This document shows, one piece after another, positions 17,338 to 27,666 of a DNA stretch of 57,116 nt (within the stretch, counting starts at the first letter, position 1; every line of letters starts with the position of its first letter). The DNA comes from a virus. Where the stretch lies: positions 1 through 57,116 of IMG/VR virus record IMGVR_UViG_3300043446_002063. One strand, given 5' to 3'. Position numbers and translations under genes: made by a program. Below the pieces are notes generated by a model. The model worked only from the letters and a program-made list of their open reading frames with translations, ran no database searches and was not told where the DNA came from.

Positions 17338-20300
17338 TTAGTTAGGAATGTTGTAAAGAGGCATCATGTAGTCTTTACCATTTACTGTCACTCTTAAATA
17401 ATTGGCTATAGACCCAGCAGCGGTTGCACCGGGCTCTAAAGCCAACGGATTAGAGTTAGAACCCAATGCTAAACTGGTGTTTAAAGTGGTTGTAGCATTT
17501 TGTCCAATAGCTATACCAGCTCCAGGTGTAAAGTATCCAGTTATGAATTGAGCTGGAGGAGAAGATTTTATAGCCACACGAGATAATCGATAAGTGAATC
17601 TATTTATAACTTGAGTAATAACAACTGGGTGTACTTTACCATCTCCTTCGTCTTTAACATTTTCTGGGAAAGTGCCGAAGTAATCTTCTATAACAGTTCC
17701 TGGCCAGTTAAAGACTTGATAGGATGCTGGTGTAGTACTTGTGTCATCTAGTGGTATAAGGGTACCATCTTCTTTTTTACCTATTTTAACATATTGTGGT
17801 ACTAAAATGTCAGCTAAATAATCTCCAACTCGTAAAGCAGAAATAGAAGTAACCACACTGCTTAATCCAATACCAGTAAGAGTCATTATGTCTGAACCAG
17901 TAGTTAATTGTATTGGTAAAGCAAATCGATAATCTGTTTGTTGGAAACGAGCTGTAAGGCGGGATGTACCGGTAGATGTGTAATTGACTGCACCCGGGAA
18001 TGGTTTTGAAAGAGCCACACGAGTTTCATCTAAAATAGAAGTAATGTAGGTATTGGGGGCAAACAAATTATTTGCATTTCCGAATACAAATCCTTCTACC
18101 AACATACCAATTTTCATCTTATATCCTGGATCAATTTTTAATCTAGCATAAGTTAAATTGTTTCTATAATTGCTTAATGTAGAACCTTCTACTAAACCGT
18201 CATAAACTAACATTGCTAAATTTCTGCCAACTGTAGCCTTTTCTAATTCCATGTCATATACTATAGCTGTTGGAATTGTTTTGTTGGGGTTAGTTTCTGT
18301 GTTAGGCCTGTAAAGGTCAAAATAACTCTTATCACCGGTGTTAACGTTCCAAACACTGGTTTGTATTTGACTTTCATCTGTTATTAAATCTGTAAGTCTT
18401 GTATCTTGAGTAGAACCAGATACAAACACTCGAGCACCTACTGGATCAGATTGTATGGCGTATAACTCAACTGCACTGGTGAAAAGAGTTTCAACTGAGG
18501 TTTCTGCAGCATTTAATCTTTCCACATAATGAATGTAGCCAGCATCATTATTTTCTGTTTCTTGCTTTCTAGCATAATAAACACGACCAGTGTTATCAGA
18601 AGATACGTCTATAATTGGTCCTGTGTTAGGTGAAGTAAGGAACAGACTGCTGAGATTTGCAACGGCTACGGTACTTAAACGGGCTGTAAATCCAGTTCCT
18701 TTGGGATTAAAGATTTTTCTAACTCTATTGTTAGCAGAGTCTGCTACATATAATATACCGTCTGGGGCCACGGCACCCCAAGGAGTAACTGCAGATGTGT
18801 TGGTGTTTAAAGTTAAACGTACAGGCTTATTTAAAGAACCGTAAGAACCAATAGCGTGATCTGAAGTTCCAATTCCTACATTATTTAAATTTAAAACTCC
18901 GGTAGTTACTGGAGTTGGATTATCATCAAACAATCTAGCTTGTACTGCAGATTGTGTAAAAGGCCAATCTGCTGGGAAATTAGCAGAATTTACAACCCCA
19001 AAAGGAGTTGGTAAAGACTCATACAAAGGAGTATAAGCAAACGGACGCTGACCGAAGTTGATATGAGCAACAGATGCTCTGGCTGCCAATGCTCCTAAAC
19101 GGATAAGAGGATAAACAGTTCCAGTAATTCCTGTAAATGCTACCCCTTGAGATATACCATTTTTATAAAAAGTTAAAGAACCGTTTGTGGATAAAAGAAC
19201 ACTAATGACGTCCCCAATGCTGTAAGGTAAACCGTAAGCGGAACCAGTTCCTCCTGTGAATTTTCGACCATCACTAAAATAACCATTAATGCCAGTTGCT
19301 CCGGTAGTTTGGGTAATATCTGAAGTTACACCTACAATAACCCCGGATGCATTTAGATCTGATATAGTAACTTCCCAATACCAATTCCTGCTTCTATCTA
19401 ATGGAATGTTACCATAACGATGGGCTCCAGTAGTTGTTGCAGCTAAAGCTGTGGACATGGTAAGATTGCCGTTAGATAAACTGGTATTTGTCAGATCTCC
19501 GTTTGCTGGATTTAACGTAGCAAAGTTACCAACAGCTTGTCGAGGCTTTCCGGTTAGTATATTTGCTATAGATATTTGGTTAAGAGGAGTATCTGAACAA
19601 CGATTATAAAGAGCCATTAGAAATGAGCTGGTATAAACCGGCACATCATCTACAATAATGCAAGACAACCAAAAATCTCTAGGTGCTGTTGTATCTCCGT
19701 GTCCAATAGTAATAGAGGTAAGGGTGGTTACCCCTAAATTAACTTTACTAAATTGAACTCCAGTGGCAACTCCGGGCACAGTTTGAGATGTTCCAGTAAT
19801 ATTTGCTCTAATAGATCCCGGAGAAGCCCATGCTAAATAACAATAAGCTTCTATTTTAGAGGTTGCTACTATAGGCCTTGAGAAATAAAGGGTAATAGCA
19901 TTGGCGCCCGCGACAGCTGTTGCCTTGGCTATAGAATAACGATAAGCATTAGTATTGTCTGTAGAGGCGGGTAAAGTGGCGTTACCAAAAGCTCCGACAC
20001 CATTTCTAGAATCCCAACCACTCAGTTCTGTTACAGTAGAGGAACCGGTGGTGCCGGTGAGGCTGAAAGAAACGATATTAGTTGGTGTAAAATTGTTGCC
20101 CCTGCCTGATGAATCTCCACCTATATCTGAGGCTACTACGTAAAATTTTAAATAAAATCCATTGGTTCCATAACTACCACTATACTCCTTAGGAGACCAT
20201 ATTTTATAATTTTGTAATACAGCATCTGTAGAGTAATCATAAGTTCCAAAAGAACTTGCTGGTAAGGCTAGTCCGTCTACAAAAATGGCCTCTGTCATGT

Positions 20301-23300
20301 ATCCATCAAATGCTGCTGTGGGTGCTAAAGAGGTACCCCTGCCCAATTCATGAACTACAGATGCATTCCATCCATAATCTGTATTTAAAATTAATGGTCT
20401 ATAGGTGCTAAAAGATCTTACGATAGAACCATTTACATAAATACGTAATCTATCAGATTCTACAGGTTGTGTGGTATCCATAGCAACCACTATATGATAC
20501 CAAGTATTGGTGTCTGTAAAGGTTTGTGTGGTTTTAGCAAATACGTTGGCTGGTATTTGAGCACCTAAACCACTTACTACTAACGTATTGTCTGTACCAA
20601 AATAAATATAACCTTCTGAAAATTCAGAATTTGGTGTAGCTGCTGTGGGGGCAAATAAAACTTGAGGTGTAGTTGTAGATAAAGTTCCGCGTTTAACCCA
20701 AGCACTCCAGGTCCATGTTTTGCGGTTTCCACTGGCAAATGTTCTACTCAAATAAGTAGGAGCCAATACACCTGAGGAACGAAAACGTAACGAATTAATT
20801 GTGAGTAAAGAATCGTTTCCTCTTAAATTGTTAAGATCGAGGCTAGATGGAATTCTATTTATAGAAGACGGGCTTTGTACTTCAAAATCATAATACTTGG
20901 TTCTAGCTATAGCATCGGCTCCAGAATTAGCCCAAAAAGCCTGGGGAATAGCACTTAAGCTTCCGGCTAAGTTTGGACTAATTGTATTAGTAGTTAAATT
21001 TATACGTTTTACAGCATTGTCCATGCTATCTGCCACATATAAAGTATCAAAGTTTGAATTTAAAGTTAGACCACGTGGACGGTTAAAGAACGGTAATAAA
21101 CCACCGGCAAATGGTCTGACACCGCCTTGATCAGCAAAATCAAATGGAGTGTTAGTCCCGGCTGTGCCCACTTCACCGTGCAGGTGTCTGTCTGTAGCAA
21201 ATAAACCTGAGCTAGTTCTGCCATATTTTAAGGTGATAGGATTAATGTAGGGATTGAATGGATGATCTTCATCTGGTAATCCGGCCACACCAGCATATGT
21301 TTCAATTACCTGTGACCTGGTGTGATAACGCCTGATAACATCATTTTTAGTATCAGAGAAATAAACTTGAGTTACAACGTTTCCACTGTTAACTACAGCA
21401 AAGTCTCTAATTGGATATTTCGGAGCAGAGAATGAAATTTTGGGTGCTAAATTATCAATAATAGCAACTGGTCTTAAATTGGCTATGGTTGTGTTTATTG
21501 GAGTTGAATTGGGTACTGCATACGGGTTACCATAAACTGTACTGAGGCTGTAAACCCTTGTGGCAGAGACAGGTAGATCTATTCTACGTAATAAACCAAC
21601 TTTGTCGTCTTTAGACACATCTAATAAGAACAAGCCATTTAATCCAGCCCCGTCAAAAGCTGCATTTTTGTAGAGCCCCGCTAAACCCATACAATTTACT
21701 AAAGAACCGTATAAACCGTAACGAGAATCTAATAATCTGTTATAGTTTACACTACCTACAATAGTTCTGCTAAATCCATCATGTGGATTCATGTAAGGTC
21801 CAGTGTTCAACATGCGGACCGCGTTTCTATATCTACCACTGGAATTGTTGGCTGGAGCCGGAGTATTCCATCCCCAGAAAGTTGGAGAAGATCCCAAAAC
21901 TGTGTGGCTGCTAGCTGTTTGGAATGTAGTTGTGGCACTGGCAAGATCTGGAGAAGATGTCAAGACATATAACTGATTAGAAGCAGCATTAGTTTGAGTT
22001 CCCCATGTTAATTGGGTGATGTTGTGGTAGAAAACAAATTCTCCCGGGCCAGACATTACATTATGTAATTTAAGGTAAGCATGATGTGGGTGGGCTGACA
22101 ACATGTTTACACCGGATATTCTACCAGAAAATACTTCAAACCAGTCTCCATTGTTGGGATGACGAGCGTTGTTGAAGGATGCGTTAGTTGATGGATATGC
22201 TACAGAATTTACTATAGGAACTGCAGAAGCTGGTCTGTTGTTCAAAGCCATTGAATAGCCTAAATAATCTAAAACTAATCCATCAGGAGAAATTTTTCTA
22301 ATAGTTGAATTGGCCGTTTCAGAAACATACAGATTACCACTAGGATCTACAGAAATACCATTGGCATCATATAAACCAATTCTCTGAGCTGGTAACCTTG
22401 TTCGTGGATTTGCGGGGTAATAATAACCAAATCCGCGATTAATTTGATCTGTTAAAGAAGTGCCTCCAACTAAAGTAGATACTCTAACTCGAGTTATGTC
22501 ATAAACTCCACCAGCTCTAGGCACGCTTGTTGTCAAAACTAATTTTCTAACATAACTTATAGAACTTCCTTGATTTAATAAAGTTGGTGCTACATTGGGA
22601 TTACCAGAAGGTGTGTTAAAGGAGAGATTAGCTGCTACAGCGGGAGATCCAACTATAGATGTGTCTGTTACATAAAGATGTGTTTCTGTGTTAGATATTT
22701 CTTTGATAGCGATGCCTCTAGGGCCTAGGAACCTGGGCGATTCATTTGTAATTAAAGCAGCAGAATCTATAGAATCAAGCCCTCCATCTATTCTTCCACT
22801 GTTATTATTGCCAGCAACTGTAACGGTGGCTCCGGTTACAGTGTCTACTCGTCTAATTCTATAATTTAAAGTGTCTGTGACATATAAATATCTTCCATTA
22901 GAACTTAAAGCTAAACCGTAAGGAGCTTTAAACCTAGAAGCAGACCCAGAACTGGCATCTTGGTAACTTCCGTCTACGTCATGAGGCAAAGCACCGGCTA
23001 AGAGAGTTACTGTGCGATCTACCAAGTTCATTCTCTTAATAGTGTTTGTACCAGTGTCGGCTATGTATAAAATTCTAGCATTACTATCAACTGCTAATCC
23101 ACGAGGTTGGAAGAAAGTTGTAATCAAAGCAGCTTGAGGTGAATTATAAACGTTAGTCGGCCAAGAAGGGTTAACAGTGGTTTGACCAACCCCTGCAAAA
23201 GCTGGCCAGATCTGTATATATGAATGATTTCCATACACATCATCTAAGGCAACTGCAGACAAGCAATGTATAGTACCGTTGTTTACACAAGATATATAAA

Positions 23301-26300
23301 TGTTGTCATTATTATCCATCGTGATACCAACTCCATAACGATGGTCCGCTTCACTGGCTCCTAAATTATTTGAAGATAACGTACTGCCAAAATGGCTAGC
23401 TGGAAGGGTTGGTCTTAAAGGAGAGATTAATCTCTTATATCCATGTTGAGTTACCTTGTAGACACTGGTTGGTGCTCCTTCAGTTGTTAAAGTTGCGCGG
23501 GATCTCATGGTTCCGGCCGGAGCTACTCCTTTAACATTTCCCAATTGCTGGTCACCGTGTATGTTGGAATCTACGATTACAAGTTCTCCAGTACGAGGGC
23601 TTATAGTCATTTGTTGCGGATATCTTAAATTAGGATATGCTGTTCCGTGAATTGCAGTGTTGTTAGATACTGCATAAGAAGATTTTGCTAAACTATATGT
23701 ATTAGCTGGTAAAAATGCAGTTGTACCGGCTGGTATTTTAATAATTAAATCACTTAAGATTGTACCTGCATCTTTTAAGTTTTTAGCATCGTATGTAGTT
23801 GTCGGGGTTGCTGCTGCTCTGGCAGCAACAAAAATGTTTCCAGCCGGGTCTCTAGTTAAATTTACTATTTCTGTAATAGTTTTATTATCTAAAGCAGATT
23901 GATCACCTCTACGAGATACTTTGCTCAAGGAAGCCCTTGGAGTCACACTAAGCCCAACCCCAGCTGCATTTACTTCCACATCCCAAATTACAAAACCATA
24001 AGAAGGACCAAAATCTCCGTCCAACATTAATTCTGAAGCGGTCGCATTATTAGAATTTAAAGTAGTTGCTCCATAATCTGTTTTAATTACAGTCGGAAAG
24101 CGTTTAGAATTTGCAAAAGTTAAATACCTTTTTGGTGTGGCTGCTCCATCAGTAACATAATTAATGTGCTTGGGTGCGTAGTATTGAGCACTTGTTAAAC
24201 CTGTAATATTGTTGAAAATGTAAGGTATACCTATTTCTCCTACGAAACCGGATATACCACTAAGACCCGAATTAATCCCCGCGGCGTTGTTAATAGTTAA
24301 ACCAGATCTTTTACCGGTTGCTATTTCTAATTTGAAAACTACATGATCTATGGAATCTGTAACATATACATAAACTCCGTCAGTTGTAGTAGAATAGCGA
24401 CTAGATTGATTTCTAGAAATAATTGGTCCTATAGAATTGCTAGCTGCAGAATTGACCGAAGCTCCAACAATAGTAGAAGTTGCACCGGTTGCTAAATTAA
24501 CTTTACGTATAGCCCCCAAGTCACCAGAGCTGTTATCATCTTCAAAAATGTAAGCAAATCCGGTGTTGTCTGTTACAATTTTGCGAGGTTGTCTTGGGAA
24601 TGTTGGCACCTGAGTAATACAAGCTGTAGATGTACTGACTCCGGGAGCGTATCCATCTATTAAACCGGATTCAAACCCACAAGCTAAAGAGCTAGAAGAA
24701 TTTGCCATACACCCAAAGGCGCCAATTGATAAATTTTTTGATTGGGTGTAAGTTCCTACTAAAGGTTCTTGACTTGTAGAACAAATAGACAAAATACTAG
24801 ATCCGCCATCTATTGCTGCATCATTATAACAAATGAAAGGATGGGTAAATTTAAGTAACGTATTATCTATGGAAGCATTAGCCACTTTAGACAAAACTAT
24901 ACGATATCTCCCGTCGCAATGCCATGCTCTGTTGACATTGTTTTGACCCGGAATGGGACTTCCTAAACATGCTTCATCTTTATATACACTTGTAATAACA
25001 GTGTCTGTTGGAATACCGCAACCACATACATTAGTTTTTGGTGCAAATAAAGAAACGTCTATATTATAACCTAAACCAATGTCACATATGACTTCTGAAC
25101 CATTTATAGTTTTGGCTACAGCTGCGTGATGAATAAAAGAACAATAATCTAAAAATATGCTGTTAGCTGTATTATTGAATAAAGGAGAGCTGCTTGGATC
25201 TAAAGGAATAGAAGGAATACTGAATCCAGCTTTTACAGTGTCATTAACATCATTTACACAAAGACCTCTTATTTTCGCGTCTGGACCAATTGCTATAGAG
25301 CCCCAAGTAGTTGCACCAGAATTAGATCCTAACACTGTCCCATAACAACGGGCCCAAGCACCACAACCAATAGAGGTTGATCCAGTACAAGCCAAGCTAT
25401 TATATCCATAAGCAGAACTACACTTTTGAGCATAGCTGCCTTCCGCAAAGGCAGTTCCATACTGACATGCTGTAGAACATCTTCCTATAGCTGTACTAGA
25501 TGAGGTGGTATTAACATTTTGACCAATACTCATTGAATTGGTATTGGCATTAATACAAATACCAATTGCTAAGGAACAGACAGAAGCACTACTACGAGAA
25601 CCAATAGCAATAGACTCGTTAGCTGCTGAAGAGTTGTAACCAAGAGCTACAGAATAGTTACTAGATCTGGCTAAATTGCCCATAGCTACAGAATAGCCAT
25701 CTGAACAAGAATTTGATCCTACTGTAGCACTTTCACATCCAGCTATAGTTTCAGTTCCTACAGAGGTACCACCGTGAGCAGTTCCTTTAGCCTTAAAGCC
25801 GATAATAGTAGAATTATTAGAAGTAGATTCGACGCCGCAACCTATTAAAATTTGGTTATTAGCTGTTGCTTTAATTCCATCTCCCACCACAACAGATCCT
25901 TCACAAATTGCTTCTGATAAAGATCCAATAGCAACTGCATGTGTGGCCGCTTTAGCTTGATATCCTATAGAAATAGCAGCATGAGAAGAGATGGCGGCTT
26001 CACCAATAGCAACTGAAGAAACAGCTCCAAGAGCACATGTACCTATTACGGTGTCTGACTCCTTTGCTATGGAACAATATCCGACCGCCACGGAGAAACA
26101 ATCATTAGCACAGCTTTCATGTCCTAAGGCAGTGCCACATTGTGCAGAAAAGGAATCTCTTCCTATAGCAACACCAGCAAAATTACTTTTTGCGTTATGA
26201 CCAACTGCAACACCACCATCTGTAGCACAAGAACAAGCTCCAACTGACACCCCACACTGCTCCCCACAAGCTCCTACACCAACACCGACGCCTTGATTAC

Positions 26301-27639
26301 TACCGTCCGCGAACGCACCTAAAGCAGTACCAGCGACACAACCATCTGCATAAAGACCGACTGCCACACCACATCCACCAGAATTTGTAAAGTTACCGAT
26401 CGATAAACCACAGTTTGAACTTTGAGCTCTTAAACCTATAGAAATACTATCTAAGCACGCACCGGCTGCAGATCCTATTACTGTACTATTATTTCTCGCA
26501 TTAGTAAGTTGACCTATGGCTATAGCTGAAACAGCAGCCTTTGCGTTATAACCCATTGCCACAGAGTCTAACCCCGCACATGCTGCTATGCCAACTGTTA
26601 CAGCGTCTACATTTCCTATAGCAGAATTTCCTAAGGTTACGGAGCTAGGACCATTACTACAAGAATAATATCCAATCACTAAGGACTCATTGTTTTTAGG
26701 TCCTAAAACGTGACCAATTTGTTGAGCCGCTGAGGCACAATTTGAGACGTCATAAGTTGCTAATTGTAATATAGCAGCTGGGCCTAAAACATTACGCAAT
26801 TGCCCACCGTCACCCTGTAATACGGCTGCGCTTAAAGTGTTAAAACAGGCTTGGGTGCCTATAATCGGGCCTGTAAATGTACCACCGGCAAGAGGCATTT
26901 TGGTCACATCTGTTCCAAAAACATTTGTTAATAGAGAACCGTCACCACGAACTAATCCGCCACTTAAAGTATTAAAACATGCATTGGTTCCAACTACAGG
27001 ACCGGTAAAGGTACCACCAGCAAGGGGCATCTTGGTTGTGTCTGTGCCAAAAACATTTCTTAATAAAGAACCGTCACCTTGAATGCAGCTTCCACTAACA
27101 TAAGAAAATGTTGCTTGAGTGCCGGTAATAGCTCCGGTGAAAGTGCCACCGGTCACATCAATTTTTGTAGAATCTGGTGGGTGAGAGTGTAAACCTAAAG
27201 CAAATCTATAATTGCCAGCTGAATTGTAAGAACCTGTACCACTGTTACCGCCTGGTGTACTACTGCACATATTTCCAGTGTGGGCTTGGGATTTAACAAA
27301 TTCTGTAGATGCTATGTTTCTAGAATTATCTTCTAACGCCGGTGTACTAGTCAAGCTAGCCGGGTGAACGTGATCTGCTCTGGCATAGGTAGATAAAGCG
27401 CCAGGAGACGCAGAACCTAAAGATGATGGTGAAGAGTTACCGGGTGTAGGTGCCCCAGGCACGTCGGCTAGAGTCAATGTTACATCTCCAGTTTTTCCAG
27501 CAACTGAACGAACGACGTTGCCTGTATAATTCAAAGAGCAAACACGACTAGCAGATAAAATTCCACCTACTGTAAAATTGCCAGATACGGCGGCACTGTT
27601 AGTAAGAATTTGCGGCTCTGATAGAAATTGATTAGGCAT
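17338..27639 (-). CDS. Giant 3433-residue modular tail fibre/adhesin: YadA-like, NHL, LamG, SPRY modules
   Basis: ATG at 27639. Residues 1-300 carry fibre-shaft pieces (RADHVHP, HSHPPDSTKID and three 44-residue units with MPLAGGTFTG). About 315-790 are 14-residue YadA-head-like repeats (SVAIG..A) unusually rich in cysteine. About 1010-2200 contain NHL-type propeller strands (LYIADTGTNTIKRM, LYVTDTLNYRIRRVD, LYVSETANSTIRKI, LYVADSMDNAVKRI). About 2310-2440 look like a LamG sandwich (TWTWSAWVKRG, YHIVVAMDTT, LRIYVNGS). About 2745-2870 look like a SPRY domain (NWYWEVTISD, GDVISVLLSTNGSLTFYKNG). Another NHL unit sits near 2955. It ends YLRVTVNGKDYMMPLYN, a C-terminal motif shared with the next fibre upstream. 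No peptidase or lyase motif was recognised. Most likely a long host-binding fibre that contacts glycans; it has no membrane segment. G+C looks higher than in adjacent genes. Confidence 0.75.
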   Translation of the reverse strand: MPNQFLSEPQILTNSAAVSGNFTVGGILSASRVCSLNYTGNVVRSVAGKTGDVTLTLADVPGAPTPGNSSPSSLGSASPGALSTYARADHVHPASLTSTPALEDNSRNIASTEFVKSQAHTGNMCSSTPGGNSGTGSYNSAGNYRFALGLHSHPPDSTKIDVTGGTFTGAITGTQATFSYVSGSCIQGDGSLLRNVFGTDTTKMPLAGGTFTGPVVGTNACFNTLSGGLVRGDGSLLTNVFGTDVTKMPLAGGTFTGPIIGTQACFNTLSAAVLQGDGGQLRNVLGPAAILQLATYDVSNCASAAQQIGHVLGPKNNESLVIGYYSCSNGPSSVTLGNSAIGNVDAVTVGIAACAGLDSVAMGYNAKAAVSAIAIGQLTNARNNSTVIGSAAGACLDSISIGLRAQSSNCGLSIGNFTNSGGCGVAVGLYADGCVAGTALGAFADGSNQGVGVGVGACGEQCGVSVGACSCATDGGVAVGHNAKSNFAGVAIGRDSFSAQCGTALGHESCANDCFSVAVGYCSIAKESDTVIGTCALGAVSSVAIGEAAISSHAAISIGYQAKAATHAVAIGSLSEAICEGSVVVGDGIKATANNQILIGCGVESTSNNSTIIGFKAKGTAHGGTSVGTETIAGCESATVGSNSCSDGYSVAMGNLARSSNYSVALGYNSSAANESIAIGSRSSASVCSLAIGICINANTNSMSIGQNVNTTSSSTAIGRCSTACQYGTAFAEGSYAQKCSSAYGYNSLACTGSTSIGCGAWARCYGTVLGSNSGATTWGSIAIGPDAKIRGLCVNDVNDTVKAGFSIPSIPLDPSSSPLFNNTANSIFLDYCSFIHHAAVAKTINGSEVICDIGLGYNIDVSLFAPKTNVCGCGIPTDTVITSVYKDEACLGSPIPGQNNVNRAWHCDGRYRIVLSKVANASIDNTLLKFTHPFICYNDAAIDGGSSILSICSTSQEPLVGTYTQSKNLSIGAFGCMANSSSSLACGFESGLIDGYAPGVSTSTACITQVPTFPRQPRKIVTDNTGFAYIFEDDNSSGDLGAIRKVNLATGATSTIVGASVNSAASNSIGPIISRNQSSRYSTTTDGVYVYVTDSIDHVVFKLEIATGKRSGLTINNAAGINSGLSGISGFVGEIGIPYIFNNITGLTSAQYYAPKHINYVTDGAATPKRYLTFANSKRFPTVIKTDYGATTLNSNNATASELMLDGDFGPSYGFVIWDVEVNAAGVGLSVTPRASLSKVSRRGDQSALDNKTITEIVNLTRDPAGNIFVAARAAATPTTTYDAKNLKDAGTILSDLIIKIPAGTTAFLPANTYSLAKSSYAVSNNTAIHGTAYPNLRYPQQMTISPRTGELVIVDSNIHGDQQLGNVKGVAPAGTMRSRATLTTEGAPTSVYKVTQHGYKRLISPLRPTLPASHFGSTLSSNNLGASEADHRYGVGITMDNNDNIYISCVNNGTIHCLSAVALDDVYGNHSYIQIWPAFAGVGQTTVNPSWPTNVYNSPQAALITTFFQPRGLAVDSNARILYIADTGTNTIKRMNLVDRTVTLLAGALPHDVDGSYQDASSGSASRFKAPYGLALSSNGRYLYVTDTLNYRIRRVDTVTGATVTVAGNNNSGRIDGGLDSIDSAALITNESPRFLGPRGIAIKEISNTETHLYVTDTSIVGSPAVAANLSFNTPSGNPNVAPTLLNQGSSISYVRKLVLTTSVPRAGGVYDITRVRVSTLVGGTSLTDQINRGFGYYYPANPRTRLPAQRIGLYDANGISVDPSGNLYVSETANSTIRKISPDGLVLDYLGYSMALNNRPASAVPIVNSVAYPSTNASFNNARHPNNGDWFEVFSGRISGVNMLSAHPHHAYLKLHNVMSGPGEFVFYHNITQLTWGTQTNAASNQLYVLTSSPDLASATTTFQTASSHTVLGSSPTFWGWNTPAPANNSSGRYRNAVRMLNTGPYMNPHDGFSRTIVGSVNYNRLLDSRYGLYGSLVNCMGLAGLYKNAAFDGAGLNGLFLLDVSKDDKVGLLRRIDLPVSATRVYSLSTVYGNPYAVPNSTPINTTIANLRPVAIIDNLAPKISFSAPKYPIRDFAVVNSGNVVTQVYFSDTKNDVIRRYHTRSQVIETYAGVAGLPDEDHPFNPYINPITLKYGRTSSGLFATDRHLHGEVGTAGTNTPFDFADQGGVRPFAGGLLPFFNRPRGLTLNSNFDTLYVADSMDNAVKRINLTTNTISPNLAGSLSAIPQAFWANSGADAIARTKYYDFEVQSPSSINRIPSSLDLNNLRGNDSLLTINSLRFRSSGVLAPTYLSRTFASGNRKTWTWSAWVKRGTLSTTTPQVLFAPTAATPNSEFSEGYIYFGTDNTLVVSGLGAQIPANVFAKTTQTFTDTNTWYHIVVAMDTTQPVESDRLRIYVNGSIVRSFSTYRPLILNTDYGWNASVVHELGRGTSLAPTAAFDGYMTEAIFVDGLALPASSFGTYDYSTDAVLQNYKIWSPKEYSGSYGTNGFYLKFYVVASDIGGDSSGRGNNFTPTNIVSFSLTGTTGSSTVTELSGWDSRNGVGAFGNATLPASTDNTNAYRYSIAKATAVAGANAITLYFSRPIVATSKIEAYCYLAWASPGSIRANITGTSQTVPGVATGVQFSKVNLGVTTLTSITIGHGDTTAPRDFWLSCIIVDDVPVYTSSFLMALYNRCSDTPLNQISIANILTGKPRQAVGNFATLNPANGDLTNTSLSNGNLTMSTALAATTTGAHRYGNIPLDRSRNWYWEVTISDLNASGVIVGVTSDITQTTGATGINGYFSDGRKFTGGTGSAYGLPYSIGDVISVLLSTNGSLTFYKNGISQGVAFTGITGTVYPLIRLGALAARASVAHINFGQRPFAYTPLYESLPTPFGVVNSANFPADWPFTQSAVQARLFDDNPTPVTTGVLNLNNVGIGTSDHAIGSYGSLNKPVRLTLNTNTSAVTPWGAVAPDGILYVADSANNRVRKIFNPKGTGFTARLSTVAVANLSSLFLTSPNTGPIIDVSSDNTGRVYYARKQETENNDAGYIHYVERLNAAETSVETLFTSAVELYAIQSDPVGARVFVSGSTQDTRLTDLITDESQIQTSVWNVNTGDKSYFDLYRPNTETNPNKTIPTAIVYDMELEKATVGRNLAMLVYDGLVEGSTLSNYRNNLTYARLKIDPGYKMKIGMLVEGFVFGNANNLFAPNTYITSILDETRVALSKPFPGAVNYTSTGTSRLTARFQQTDYRFALPIQLTTGSDIMTLTGIGLSSVVTSISALRVGDYLADILVPQYVKIGKKEDGTLIPLDDTSTTPASYQVFNWPGTVIEDYFGTFPENVKDEGDGKVHPVVITQVINRFTYRLSRVAIKSSPPAQFITGYFTPGAGIAIGQNATTTLNTSLALGSNSNPLALEPGATAAGSIANYLRVTVNGKDYMMPLYNIPN
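25280..26690 (-). repeat. Cysteine-laced YadA-head-like repeat array in the giant fibre
   Basis: About thirty tandem units of roughly 14 residues with an S-(I/V)-A-(I/V)-G core, as in trimeric autotransporter heads. Many units carry Cys at or next to the turn (VGYCSIA, IGTCALG, LGHESCANDC). Confidence 0.7.
26831..27094 (-). repeat. Fibre-shaft repeat, 132-bp period
   Basis: Two successive near-copies 132 bp (44 codons) apart encode KMPLAGGTFTGP, CFNTLS and RGDGSLL-type stretches. A more divergent third copy lies next to it, to 27180. Confidence 0.6.
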
Positions 27640-27655
27640 ATTAAATTAACTTTCA

Positions 27656-27663
27656 ATACTTAC
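27656..27663 (-). promoter_or_regulatory. Variant late-promoter-like element before the giant fibre gene
   Basis: Minus-strand GTAAGTAT, 16 bases before the ATG at 27639. The same variant precedes the gp13-like gene at 55700, which supports it being a functional form. Confidence 0.3.
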
Positions 27664-27666
27664 ACA

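Noticed and set aside
25280-26690. Regularly spaced repeats resembling a CRISPR array
   Set aside because: Units are coding, vary in sequence, keep a 14-residue protein period and have no conserved DNA repeat or spacer structure.
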